Assembly: GCF_000237925.1 (NCBI RefSeq)
Contig: NW_017386029.1
Location: 310,001 to 374,000, forward strand
DNA: 64,000 nt
Reading direction: 5' to 3'
Source: Schistosoma mansoni
Lineage: Eukaryota > Platyhelminthes > Trematoda > Strigeidida > Schistosomatidae
Positions 36,668 to 48,254 of the stretch are shown piece by piece; within the stretch, counting starts at the first letter, position 1, and every line of letters starts with the position of its first letter. A model generated the notes under the pieces. That model was given only the letters and a program-made list of their open reading frames with translations. It did no database searches and was not told the origin of the DNA. The translations under genes were made by a program, and so were the position numbers.

Positions 36668-37035
36668 TAAATGTTAATTAATGCTGACTAGTGACTGGCT
36701 TCAAGAGATATTTCCTGGAGTTCTAGTGAGAAGTAGTGACCAGTGAAGTTCAACCAGGTGTGTTCTGAGATATCAACAATGGTGGACGGTCGCTCAATTT
36801 CGTAGATTAGTTGGAAATAGACATTAACATTGTTGGATGCCGGCTCGGTGGTTCTAGAGGTAAAGCGCTGGCGCGCGAAACTGATAGGTCCTGGGTTCGA
36901 ATCTCGTAAGGCGGGATCGTGGATGCGCACTGCTGAGGAGCCCCATAATAGGACGAAACGGCCGTCCAGTGCTTTGAGGTTTTCGATGGTGGTCTAGCTT
37001 CAATTGACTTATGATTTCAACTATAAAATTAATTT
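36668..37035 (+). mobile_element. Family B hammerhead SINE, full length (B11)
   Basis: The whole unit in one orientation: head from ACTAGTGACTGGCTTC, tRNA-like part with boxes A and B, ribozyme and tail. Best copy for the family's order of parts. Confidence 0.88.
36927..36972 (+). ncRNA. Hammerhead ribozyme, family B, near intact
   Basis: Stem I GCACTG/CAGTGC perfect, core CTGAGGA, stem II GCCC/GGAC (one mismatch), GAAAC, stem III perfect, GTC cleavage site at 36966. Confidence 0.78.
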
Positions 37036-37365
37036 TTATTTCATTTTATAACCGAAATTTATTAAGTATAGTACAACAGAATCAAATGAATAACATTTAA
37101 TGTCAATCGTATTTAGAAATGATTTAATAATATGAAAGAAAACTCAGTATTTTTAACAGAGAACATTTTCAAACTTACATGTCATAATTCCTTCCAATTA
37201 ATTATGTTTTAAGGGACTTTACATAATGGAGTGACCTTAATTAAACAATCATTCAAAAAGTAAAGACTAATGGATAACCACAGGTTAAATCAAGAAATTA
37301 AATAGTTCAATAGACGCCTAATTAGTCCAAACAGATCATACTTCCATTTATTAAGTGAGCAATTT

Positions 37366-37490
37366 TGATTGAGATCATGAATCGATCAATGTTAGACCAT
37401 CATTAAAAACCTGGAAGACTTGACAGCCGTTTGATCCTTGTATGGGACTCTTCAGAAGTGCACATACATGATCCCGCACGCAATTGCCTT
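37366..37490 (-). mobile_element. Family B SINE remnant (B12)
   Basis: Tail and ribozyme on the minus strand; GAAAC is CAAAC, so dead. Confidence 0.7.
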
Positions 37491-37995
37491 CTAAAAACTT
37501 TTGGACTCACAGCCATTCAAACCGCAGAAGAAATAATTATTCGGCTATTAAAAAAAACATTATCTGATCCGTGGACCACTTTACCACTCACAATTTGACT
37601 GACACTTCAGAATACATCTTCCTGATAGAACTAGGTGAATTCATCAATGATGTTAATCACTAGGCCGAGTCCCTAATGATTAACTTAATTAGATTTCTAT
37701 TTTTGTATCAGCTAATTGTATTTCCTAATAAGAATTGTTATTATAAATTGACTGACATCAGCTAAGTGGAAATTATTGATAGAGATTACGTAATCTAATA
37801 GTGAAAATATTTTTCATCAATCGATTTCTTCTTCTCATATCGTCATTCAAAAAAGAACTCATTCACAGCTAATTCGTTATATTAACATGAATAGGACCAA
37901 ATATATTTCATAGATTAAAACAATTCCATTGGATCATATTGATTGAACCCCTTATAAAAGTGTTATAATTCTCATTATAAGTCTTTCAATTATCA

Positions 37996-38369
37996 TTATC
38001 AGAAGAGGTTTTGTGGAGATTTCAGTATTTTTCATAGTTAAAAGCATAAGTCAAGTGAAGCTAGACCACCAAGGAAAACCTGGAAGCATTGGACTGCCGT
38101 TTCGTCCAGTGCTTTAAAAATCCACCGATCAGAGATAATTAGTGAATGGAACTTCTTTTCACACTTCAGATCCACCTACGAATACACATAATCTGTTATG
38201 TCAACACATTTCTCGTCACACACCACATTTCTCAAATACCTACTTTAAACACTGTTAACGTGATTCGATGTACTTATTTATAATCGATGTTTGATTATAT
38301 TCACCTGGACGAAACGGCCGTCCAGTGCTTTCAGGTATTCCTTGATGATCTAGCTTCAACTGACTCATA
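37996..38369 (-). mobile_element. Family B SINE with inverted arms around captured repeat G (B13)
   Basis: Minus-strand tail and half ribozyme, then ~190 bp of repeat G, then plus-strand half ribozyme and tail. One perfect 13-bp duplication CTTTCAATTATCA (37983-37995, 38370-38382) encloses everything. Confidence 0.85.
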
Positions 38370-38384
38370 CTTTCAATTATCAGT

Positions 38385-40560
38385 TAATCCATGTTTAATG
38401 TTGTAGAATATTGACTAGATTCAATATTTCATCGGATTTTCCGAAGAAAAAAGCAAACAAGAACATGTGATGATACACCGGATCATTATTATGCGTAGTT
38501 TGTAATGAGTTGAAATGAATGAATTTGTATTGTATCATATTACAGTATAAAACTACATAGTGTAAGTATGTAATGTGATTCAAATACCTTCATAACTTAA
38601 ATTATGATTACAGTTAACCAGATTTAGTAATATCACCTGTTAACAAGATTAAAGAAGAAAAAGGCGGATTGATAAAATTTTATACACTTTAAGACTGTTT
38701 GTTCTCTGAAAATCCTGTATCGTCTAGATGAATTTCGGAGAGAAAATGACTTATATAAGCTTTCATTAATGGTTGGTATCAAGCTTTTATATTGAACTGA
38801 AGAGGTTATAGTGCAAAGCTTGAATTGGTGAAGATCAACAATATCTGAAATGAGATTAGTTGTTAGTTACACACTATATTTGAGAAGTAAATGAAATTGA
38901 AAATGTGACATTCAGATTTCGAATACGTAGTATTATGATGTTATCCTGCTTGCGAGGCCTAAGTTCAAAGATGGTATGGACCATGGTTAGATACTACTGA
39001 AAAATTTAAAATTGAAAAAGTGAGCTGATTCAAAGTATTTCTTTTTCATTACACACTTCATTTACCACGACTATATAATCTGAGGATCTACATATTACTG
39101 TCTATTTACAAATAAACTTTGAAAACCTGGTAAATTAAATGCTCATGATGATGAAAAAGAGTTTAATAGTGTTCCGAAACTGCAGATTTTATTTAAATAA
39201 AGGCCACTTTATTCCCAACGATTGATGCATCGATCATCTACGTATTTTGTTTTTTTTCATTGATACTGATAAGTCTTGCTAATTGATCTCTATACTCGGA
39301 TCCTAAGCTAATTGCATAACCCCCAAGCTAAATCTACACAGTGACTTGAACACGAGGGAAAAGGCGCAAAATATGCGAGAAGTACTTTACTCCAAAGGTT
39401 CATTTATGTACAGAAAATATAGGGTTTTTATAGTATTTTAGAAGTCCTTGGGCTTTCCTGAAAATTCTGGAATGCTACTCAACATAGTAGCAGTGTATTA
39501 ATCAGTCAATCAGAAACTCTACATGTGACTTTTCACTTTCATGATGTTTCTAGCATAACGTCTAAGCAAACTCTGATTGGATAAAATGCCTCTTAATGTT
39601 TCCTGACCCTTTCTTGTCTATTGAGAGAAATTTTCTGGATCCCCCCAACATATACTTCTCTGAATTCGAAGATGGAGAGAATACTTCTTTATTACAATCT
39701 ATAATATTAGATCCTGAGTAATTTGTCAATTTTTTGCAGATTTGCTACTTGATACAACTTCCGGTCCTCTTGAAAATCAACAATAGTTTTTTTACGTAAC
39801 CGCTGGCTTCTGTATTCTGTGGCATTTCATCTGCCATTTAAATTTCCAATCATACCGTAACAAATAACTTTATTTATCACTGAGTTTACAGAGGTTGTCC
39901 TGGATCTTCACAAATGTCTAACATTTTAATGTAGCTTATTGCCTCTCCCTCTTTGCATTTGTTTTAATATGGCGTCAGATTGTCTCAATTTATTCCACAA
40001 CAATTTCTTGCTAACAGTTATCTATAGTTACTTCTTTCCTGATAATAATATGAAGTATTATTAAGGAATAGCTTGATATATTCTGACTGGCCTCAAGCAG
40101 TTGTCCCTTGGGCACTGAGGTCACACTCTCATGTCACTAAGTCAACCTCTAACCCAATTTCCTTCTTAGGTACCTCTAGAAGAACCCCCCCACAGTGTGG
40201 GCAACCAGGAAGTGGGAACCGCCCTCAAACCTCTAACAGCACTCAAGATCATACATTATCGTATTAGATAATTCTTCGATAAAGAACTTCATGCATAAAT
40301 GTTTACTATCAAATACCAAAAAAAGGATATAAGTAATTGATTGAAGTTCTAGGGGACCATTAGGTTTGTGCTTAATGCAATCACATCTGATAACTAAATC
40401 GCTTCTTTCCTCTACTTACTAATTGATAAAAATAATATAATCAGAAAACTAGTGAAAAATGATCCAGAATTACAGCGGTTCTACATAATTTACATATCTG
40501 TTGCTTTTTGTTTATTTAAAACTTTATTTGTTACAGTTTAATATTTCACGTCACAATTAA
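38385..40560. other. Mostly featureless; 39300-40260 less AT-rich
   Basis: No recognisable gene. The central part may be an old element; a 64-codon frame at 40073-40267 has no known motif. Confidence 0.4.
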
Positions 40561-40576
40561 ACAACAAATATCAATT

Positions 40577-40960
40577 GCAGTCCAAAATAACAATGAGAAG
40601 ATGCAAGTAAACAACAACAAGCGAATATAACTTCACCCCAATTCACAAGCAGGTGGCTATCACGACTCATTAGCTAAGTGGATAACGCGGAGGCATTTGA
40701 AGCGAACGGCACTGGGTTCAAGTCCCAGAGGGAACGTCAACTTTGAGATGCAGGTACATCCAACCGACGAGTCCCAAATAGGACGAAACGCGCGTCCTGG
40801 ATTTCATTGCTAGCCACTATCCATCTTTACTTATAAAGCTTGTGACTTCAGGCAATATTGAGGCAGTCCGCATAGGATGCACATATGCTAATAAGAGACT
40901 AATCGATTGCTGTCCAAAATAACAATCGGAAGGTACAAGTAAACAACATGTGAACAAATA
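40577..40960 (+). mobile_element. Family A hammerhead SINE with preceding tail (A5)
   Basis: A tail fragment (40577-40636) runs into a complete unit; TCCAAAATAACAAT recurs 332 bp apart, one monomer. Ribozyme core is CCGACGA (U4 lost), so inactive. Confidence 0.85.
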
Positions 40961-40964
40961 TCAG

Positions 40965-41850
40965 TAATGATATAAATTCATTATTTATCACCATTCACTT
41001 ATCAAAAATATTCGGTAAATCCATTATTATTTTCATCCAATACTTTATTCATCTTTTGTTGTAAATCTTTATCGATTGACGTGGTTGAGACATGTGTTAT
41101 GTGTGTCTACATACTTCCTACTTCGATGATTGGTATTAACTAGTTCATTAGTAAGTGTGAAAAGACGTTCAAGCCAAAATCGGTATCAGATGATAAAGTC
41201 CTTAATGAGTGATTTGAGTCATGTAGGTAGATGCTGATTGGAGTCTGCGTGATAACCTCGATCAGTGGTTAAAGACGTTGGATAACATGACCCAGGTTAT
41301 TTACAAAGGTTTTAGATGTATATACTCTTTATTTTTCTCTCGATGTTGAATTGTAGTATTCCCTTATGCATATCTTTCCACTTTGTCTTTTCAAGCCGTA
41401 TTTATCATTGATACTGCACTATTTCAATATCTTTGTTATTTCATCTTATCGTTTCTAATCAAGTGTGAAAACTTGCTCTAATGCACATCTGTATGAAAAC
41501 TAGGTTGACTTCTGCCTGTCTATTATCTTTTTTTAGTTAACACTTTCTAGATCACTGCAAAGGACACTAACATTAATATCACTGGTATTAAACAACTGTG
41601 ATTGTACAAAGAGTAAAATAAGGTGAACAATATACTGAACAATATAACTGAACATGGAGTAACTTGTATAGTTAATTTTGTCATTTTAGCTTATACGGTA
41701 AACACTTTTTACTGGAAACCAAACAAACAAACGAGCCTTAATTTGACCTCAATTTTGAATATTAAACTCTTTTAAACAAAACCTAAAAAAATTTCGTATA
41801 TACAAACAACGCTGTTCTAATCAATGTCAATAGTGATGTTTATTTCTTTA
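40965..41850. other. No recognisable feature
   Basis: Nothing supported. Confidence 0.5.
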
Positions 41851-42025
41851 AAAAAGCTTGGACCAGATTGCCGGACGAAACGTTGGATTTACTTCAAATT
41901 CAATTTGCTGAGATTTTTCGAATACATGTTCTTCCTATTTAATGTGTAACATCAACTCGGCACCAAAATACTGTGAAACTATTCGTTCTAATTTAGACGA
42001 AAGTTCTTATATAGTGAAGTTTTGT
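41850..42025 (+). repeat. Dispersed repeat C
   Basis: Longest plus-strand copy: AAAGCTTGGACCAGATTG, GGACGAAACGTTGGATTT, then TCAACTCGGCACC to AGTTCTTATATA. Copies at 4340, 36384 and 57365-57545. Confidence 0.7.
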
Positions 42026-42210
42026 TTAAAGAAAAGGGTTATTATTCAACTCAGACTAATTTCTTTTTTCTTAGTAACAAATACTAGTAAGAAGTGCAAA
42101 TTATTTAACGAAAAACGAAAAAAGAAATTTCTGAAGTACTTGAACTCTCCATTTCAAATTGTCATATTAAATTTACATTTCCCTCATAAATCAACTGTTA
42201 GATAATACGG

Positions 42211-42725
42211 ATGCCCTGGTACGGCCGAGAATGGGGAGAGTCCGCTCTCCCTCTCGAAATGCTCTCACATGGCCACGTGTATGCAACCTCTGCCAGGCAA
42301 GTCCTACTCACTGCCTTCTCTCAGTGAGGGTGTTGTTTACGAAATTGAGAGGACGAAAAGCGAATGTTCGGCACTTTAACAGGGTTGGTGGATACAAAAA
42401 GTTCACCTAGGGCAGTTGGAAAACCCTGATTCCAAACCAATGGTGCACATGCGATCCAGTATCCTGAGGGAACAAATGGCGTATGAACCTATTGTTGGTC
42501 ACTGACCACCATGGGACTGCATCTCCTCACGATGCTCCACTGCCTTGTGGATTAGACCTTTAGGTCAAAGGCTCCGGGTGTGGTTCCCTAAGAAAACCAC
42601 CTGCTTCAGTCTGGGCACCTGGGCAGTATCGTAGTCCTCACACAAATTAAATGAGATTTGTGCGACGCATATATATCTGGTGCCTCCTTGTACCAATATT
42701 TATGTGTTTAAATAAATAAACAATT
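42211..42725 (+). mobile_element. Non-autonomous LINE derivative D, copy 2
   Basis: Same 5' start and ~515-bp length as the copy at 21434, same (TAAA)n end. Moderately diverged. Confidence 0.75.
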
Positions 42726-43084
42726 GATGATAAAAAAAAGAAATTAATTGATTATTTTCATTGCTCAAATTAAAAATTCGGTATTTTCTTATTTTCTTTT
42801 GATGAAATAGTAGTTACAAAATCTAATTGCGAAACTATGTATTGGTGTAGACTGTAGGTTATTGTATTCACACTTCTAAGGAGTCTTATACAAGGACGAA
42901 AAATACGTTCAGAGCTGGACAATTTTCAATGCCTGTCTAAATAAGGTCAATCCATGATAGAAACTATAAAATTTGTATCCAAGTTATCTTTTGAGATGGT
43001 TGCTATATCGTTTTTTTTGTTAAAAAAACTAAATAAACATGATTGTGTGATAAAATTAAATGAGAATATCATCATCTATATTTT

Positions 43085-43290
43085 TCATGTGTTATCTCAC
43101 TTAAAAACCATCGAAAACCTGGAAACACTAGACGGCCTTTTTCATCCTATCGCGGGACTTCTCAGCAGTGCACACCCACGATCCCGCCTCGCGAGATTCG
43201 AGCCCAGGACCTACCAGCCTCGCACGCGAGCGCTTAACCGAAAGACCACTGAACCGGCATCCAACGGTGTTAATGTCTAACTTCAAGTTT
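43085..43290 (-). mobile_element. Family B hammerhead SINE (B14)
   Basis: Tail, ribozyme, tRNA-like part and start of head on the minus strand. Core CTGAGAA (G8 lost) and damaged stem III. Confidence 0.82.
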
Positions 43291-43858
43291 ATTCTAAACT
43301 TTTTTAAAATGTAACTGTAATTTCAATGTATTATAAGGAAAGACAATAGCCACTAGTTAATGGTAGTTAGCTATTTTACTGTGGTTAAAAACTTGAAAAA
43401 ATCTTCAATCAACTAATTATGTGTCCAGGTAAACAGTTTAGAGGCCCAAAATCTGACTCCAAGTTGATTTTTTATTGCTTGATATTGAAATATACATGTC
43501 GTCAATCATTGCATATAATCACTGACCTAAAAAGCGTTTGTGAATAACGAAATTAAATAAGTTGAATACAAGAACGAAGTCTGAACGCGTATATTTCATA
43601 CAATCGTTGCTCAGAAAGTGAAACAAGAAAAAATGATGCGCAATGGAGTTGGTTCACTTGCCTTCTCCATTCACCTACAGTCTACAACAATACATAGTTT
43701 CGCAGTTAGATTTTATAACTATTATCTCATCGAGAAAGAAAATACGGAAGTGTTACTTTGTACAGTCATTTGTAAAACGTCAATCATTTATCTCACACTT
43801 GACTATTCCTTCATCTCTATATCAATCACTTGCTGTTCTTGTTCACCTCTCTTTGATC

Positions 43859-43897
<39 letters not shown>

Positions 43898-43900
43898 TAT
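43859..43900. repeat. (AAT)n microsatellite
   Basis: About 13 AAT units. The stretch before it (43760-43860) weakly resembles LTR-2. Confidence 0.95.
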
Positions 43901-44049
43901 TCTGAAAATAATATTTACAGAATTCACACCAGTTTACAGGCATGATCAGATTGTTATAAAAATCAACATTTAATGTAGAGAGCAAACATGAAATATAAGA
44001 AAGTTTTATGTTTGCTGGTTTAGTAATTGATAAATAGTTTATATATGGC

Positions 44050-44600
44050 ATATATCACGGCAAGCCAATGCAACACCAGGGAACTTGTCATTTTTTCTTA
44101 AGTGGATAGCCTGATGTTTTGTAGGGTTATTTCTAGTGCCAAAGCGAGTTATTGATAATTATCTACAACTAGAGAAAGTAAGATTAAAGCAAAGAGCACG
44201 GAACAACAAAACAATGATAGCAAGTAAGAGGTTAAACATTTAAAGTTCCGATAATCTCACTTGTGGAGTAAGATACACTTGCAGGCGCTAGAGCATTTAA
44301 TGCATTTTCAGAGGAGTAAAAGGCATTAATTGAGCGAACAAACAATGGGAGAGAGTTTAACATACGGATAGTTTGAGGTAAATTATTCCAGAGCCTAGAA
44401 AACTTACAGGCAAAGTAATTCATATAGAGAGAAGATCTAGAATATGTTTGTTTGGCTAAAGACAAGGAGTTATGAATGTCGTAATGTGAGGCTTTAGCGT
44501 ATTGAATCGCCTGGCTGGATGTGAAGGAGAGTTTGTTAAGTATTTTGAAAAAGAAGATAAGGTTAAGTTTGAGTTATACTCGGAAACCTTTGAAGTTGAT
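44050..44600 (-). pseudogene. CR1/jockey-like LINE C-terminus
   Basis: Minus-strand frame 'LNLIFFFKILNKLSF...' to 'FACKFSRLWNNLPQTIRML' and stop near 44232 fits the end of a CR1-type polyprotein (aromatic-W-N-x-LP motif). A stop lies upstream in the same frame. No tail is recognised. Confidence 0.72.
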
Positions 44601-44987
44601 GACTGGCATAACTTAATTTCTATATCCCCACTTAATTAATAAGTCCACTAAGAATGAGACCACTTTACGTCAATAGTGCTAGTAATGCTCCCTCAACCAA
44701 TATGTTTACCAAGTATTCTGACACCTATTGGAACACGAAATCGTTATCTGCCCCTCCACCCAGTCTTCCTAATCGGGGCACGAGAATAGACAGTGGTTTA
44801 ATCTGTATATTTTATAACTCAGAACGTACATGGTAATACGCTTCAACTAGAAGACCGCAATGTATTATAAAAATAGAAATTACAATCGATTCATGACTAA
44901 ATTATTTGTGTTACGAAGCCCAGTAACTAGTATAAAATTAATTAATTGTGGTTTATGAAAGATGAGTTGAATGAAAGCTTACAGGTA

Positions 44988-45122
44988 TTTACTTACTTAC
45001 TTACGCCTGTTACTCCCAATGAAGAATAGGCCGCCGACCATTATTCTCCGACCCACTCTTTCCTGAGCCTTCCTTTCTAGTTCTATCCAATTTTTGTTCA
45101 TTCTTCTCATGTCTGTCTTCAT
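44988..45122 (-). mobile_element. RTE-clade LINE 3' end, short
   Basis: TTAC tail and ~130 bp of the C-terminal region. Confidence 0.85.
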
Positions 45123-45259
45123 CCATATCTATCAAAGATAAACGGTAGCTAATCTACGAAATTATAAATGCATTTTACAGAAAACTTCACTGAATTATTT
45201 CATACTTTGTCTTGAAAATTTCCCTCACTATAAATAAATAATTAGTATGCAAGATACTC

Positions 45260-45604
45260 AATATCCGTTGGTCGGTTATCATCAGCAACAACCTACTGTG
45301 AGAGAGAACAAACCAACGTCTGTCTGAAGAATAAATTAGGAAAAGACAATCAAAGTGGATAGGTCATACATTACGGAAATCACCAAAACTGCATCACAAA
45401 GCAGGCGCTAACTTGGAATCGTGAAGAGAAAAGATAAAAAGGAAGACCATAGAACACACTGCGTCCAGAATTGGAAGCAGACAGAAAAAGGATGAATGGC
45501 AACTGGAAACAACTCGAAAGGACTGCTCAGGACAGAGTTGGATAAAGAATGCCGGTGGGTGACCTATGCACCTCCACGAGGAGTAACAGGCGTAAGTAAG
45601 TAAT
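45260..45604 (+). mobile_element. RTE-clade LINE 3' end
   Basis: Plus-strand copy ending GGAGTAACAGGCGTAAGTAAG; frames broken. With 44988-45122 it forms a tail-out inverted pair 140 bp apart. Confidence 0.85.
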
Positions 45605-45968
45605 AATAAAAAGGTTATTTAAATTTATAACAAATGAAATGAGCATATATATTTTATCAGTATTAATTTGATTGTAACAAGACTCAAGAAAATTTAAATT
45701 TATTTAGATTGAAATGACAATCACTGTCAGCAAATTATCAGTAATTTATTCTTTTATTTTCGATAACCACATATTTATCAGTATAGAGGTTTAGTAACGA
45801 CTAGTGAATGTTATTGATATCACGAACAGACGTAGATTGAAACTGCGATCTACAGTGAACATCAATGACACGACTGAAAGTCAGACACAAAACTTTCGTC
45901 TCCCCGATTCCAATAGATGCCTAAGTTAGGTCGCTAATTAATAACATGGATGCTCTATACTTGATAAA

Positions 45969-46142
45969 TTGTTAAGTGCTCTGGCGCGAGACTGGTAGGT
46001 CCTGGGTTCGAATCTCGTAAGGCGGGATCGTGGATGCGCACTTCTGAGGAGTCCCATAATAGGACGAAACGGCAGTCCAGTGCTTTGAGGTTTTCCATGG
46101 TGGTCTAGCTTCAATTGACTCATGATTTCAACTGTGAAAATT
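45969..46142 (+). mobile_element. Family B hammerhead SINE (B15)
   Basis: Short form starting AGTGCTCTGGCGCGAG; AAATTGT near both ends may be the duplication. Ribozyme 46038-46083: core, GAAAC and stem II good; one mismatch each in stems I and III. Confidence 0.83.
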
Positions 46143-46149
46143 GTCATTT

Positions 46150-46858
46150 CTCTAAAGATAATGAATAAAATCATTGCAAATAACTATTTTATGTCTTAGT
46201 ATTCAGTTTACTCTCTCTCTCACTCACTCTCACTCTCACAAACACTTACAGTATCGATTACCACCATGTTGTACAATTATAATAAAACTAAATACACAAT
46301 TATAACTTTCATATACAGTCTGACCTTTCTACATTATTACCTTGACTCAAACAAATAGTATATATATAAAATAAGGAATTTTATATAAACCAGCATTTCT
46401 ATAGATCATAATGATCAGATCATTGTATTTATTCTTTTGTAATATACTGTCTTATATACTAAAGTATACTAAAGTGTATACTCATGTATATATACCCATA
46501 GACAAGTGAACATTGAAACACCGATATAGATATATTGAAAAACACGTATGATATTCATTGAGTAGATCATTGATACACAGCAACATACACATATTCACTA
46601 TGTATACAAGATGTTTAATATAGGTTATTCTTAAGAAAGAAAGGTATTTAACCAATCATAACTTAATCATATATACTTATGATTTATATATAGTTATAAG
46701 GATGTAATCTAATAATATGATAAATGATAAATCACATTTACTGAACATCTATCGGATTATTATTATTATTATCCTATCAATCAATCGTAATACCATAGTG
46801 ATTAAATCCTAAATCTCTCGTTCTATCTATCTATTTATATTCGAATCTTCAGTCTCTA
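46150..46858. promoter_or_regulatory. Upstream region of the four-TM gene
   Basis: Includes a CT/CA-rich patch (46210-46245). A pyrimidine-rich tract ending TCTTCAG at 46852 lies seven bases before the ATG and could be a cis or spliced-leader acceptor. No firm TATA box. Confidence 0.35.
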
Positions 46859-47290
46859 ATGCCTGGAAGATTATTTAATCCACATCATTTACATTTTCCA
46901 TTACTTGCATTATCAATTGGTTTATTAGGTTATTCATTAGCTACTTCTGATTGGCCATGTGGAAATTTATATACTCAATGTTTTAAAACAATCCCTATTA
47001 TTATTGTACTTATATTATTATCAGCTGGTGTTGGTGGATTAGGTTTAATATTTCTATGTGATTTATTTGGTGCTTGTAATAGTAAATGGATACCTGGACC
47101 AGTATGTACAACAATTAAATTAATGATATTATTTGTTTCAGCTAGTGCTGTATTAACAGGTAATTTATTATATACATATTGGAAATTACCATATTGGTCA
47201 TATACATTCTCATTAATTGGTAGTGTAACAGCATCACAAGTTGTTATATTAGCTATATTGAATAGTCGTTGTTTAGCATCAAAATTATAA
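46859..47290 (+). CDS. Four-pass membrane protein, unrecognised
   Basis: Complete 143-codon frame from ATG to TAA without introns. Four hydrophobic spans at about residues 12-29, 45-68, 84-105 and 113-137 predict a small four-TM protein with both ends inside. Loop one is short and holds 'DWPCGNLYTQC' (Cys34, Cys41), loop two 'LFGACNSKWIPGPVC' (Cys73, Cys83). A W and two Cys in loop one recall claudin/PMP22 proteins, but that loop is far shorter here, so I do not assign the family. Codons strongly prefer T or A at the third base, as expected of a real AT-rich host gene. Poly(A) signals AATAAA lie at 47406-47411 and 47445-47450. It is surrounded by SINE copies and has no neighbouring gene. Function unknown. 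Confidence 0.82.
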   Translation: MPGRLFNPHHLHFPLLALSIGLLGYSLATSDWPCGNLYTQCFKTIPIIIVLILLSAGVGGLGLIFLCDLFGACNSKWIPGPVCTTIKLMILFVSASAVLTGNLLYTYWKLPYWSYTFSLIGSVTASQVVILAILNSRCLASKL

Positions 47291-47405
47291 AAAAAAATTT
47301 ATTGTTTATGATTTATACTACTTATTTACTTATTTTGTTATCTAATAAGATAATGAAGTCTTTCATTGTATCTATACACCATTTTTTTTCAAAATCTTTT
47401 TCATA

Positions 47406-47450
47406 AATAAAGGGTAATCTGTTTCATTGTGATACATTCCATACAATAAA
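47406..47450 (+). terminator. Two poly(A) signals
   Basis: AATAAA at 47406-47411 and 47445-47450, 115-155 bases after the stop codon of the four-TM gene. Confidence 0.65.
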
Positions 47451-47462
47451 TTAAAAGTTACA

Positions 47463-47625
47463 TTGAGATCATGAATTGATTGATGGTTAGATCACCGATT
47501 GAAAATCTGGATACACTGAACGATGGTTTTGTCTTATTGTGGGACTAATCAGGATGAAACAGACATCTAGTGTTTCCAGGTGATCTAACATCAATCAATT
47601 GATGATCTCAATCAAAAATATAATA
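47463..47625. mobile_element. Family B SINE fold-back (B16)
   Basis: Minus-strand tail and ribozyme piece meets a plus-strand ribozyme piece and tail. Arms GAGATCATGAATTGATTG... (47465-47496) and its reverse (47579-47609) pair with one mismatch and one gap. Lies just past the gene's poly(A) signals. Confidence 0.8.
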
Positions 47626-47629
47626 ATCT

Positions 47630-48250
47630 CCACAACTCTATACTGTTACAATCTACACTTTTCATTTCTTAAATTCCTTATTTTCTCGTTTGTTTATTTC
47701 TTTTCTCTACATTTTGATACGTGCCTTTTTGTTGTTTTGATTTCTATTATATCTAAATTTATGAATAGAATCCAAAATGGTCTAATCCGTAGTTTTTTGC
47801 TGTTACACACCGATATCTGAACTTCCTTAAATGGTTTTTCTTTCTTATCTCAATATAAATTGTCTTCCAATTTAATCACTACCTAAAATGAACTGTAAAA
47901 CATAGACTAAAGCACTGAATATAACTTCATGTATATATCTTGGTTAGTTTTTTAAATGTCCAGTTTTTCGCAAAGGCAAGTATTTCATTTGAATGTAATT
48001 AGAAATGTTCAATTATGTATGGATTAATGTAAGTCAAGTCAATTGATCAGTTACAAAATTCCGAAGTCCTTTATTTCCTTTGAAGCATTGAGTTTTTCTT
48101 TTGTATAAACAACTTGTTCAATAATTTTTTACAGTTCAGGTTTTCCTACTTGAATTTTTTTCATAAATATATTGTTTACCTTATTTGTAAGTATTTGTAT
48201 AATCTTCTCACTGTTAACATTGAACATTGTCACTGATCGGTCTCATTACA
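47630..48250. other. No recognisable feature
   Basis: Nothing supported. Confidence 0.5.
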
Positions 48251-48254
48251 CATA

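Noticed and set aside
43618-44051. Poly-Asn, poly-Ile and poly-Leu open frames
   Set aside because: Created by the (AAT)n microsatellite on both strands.
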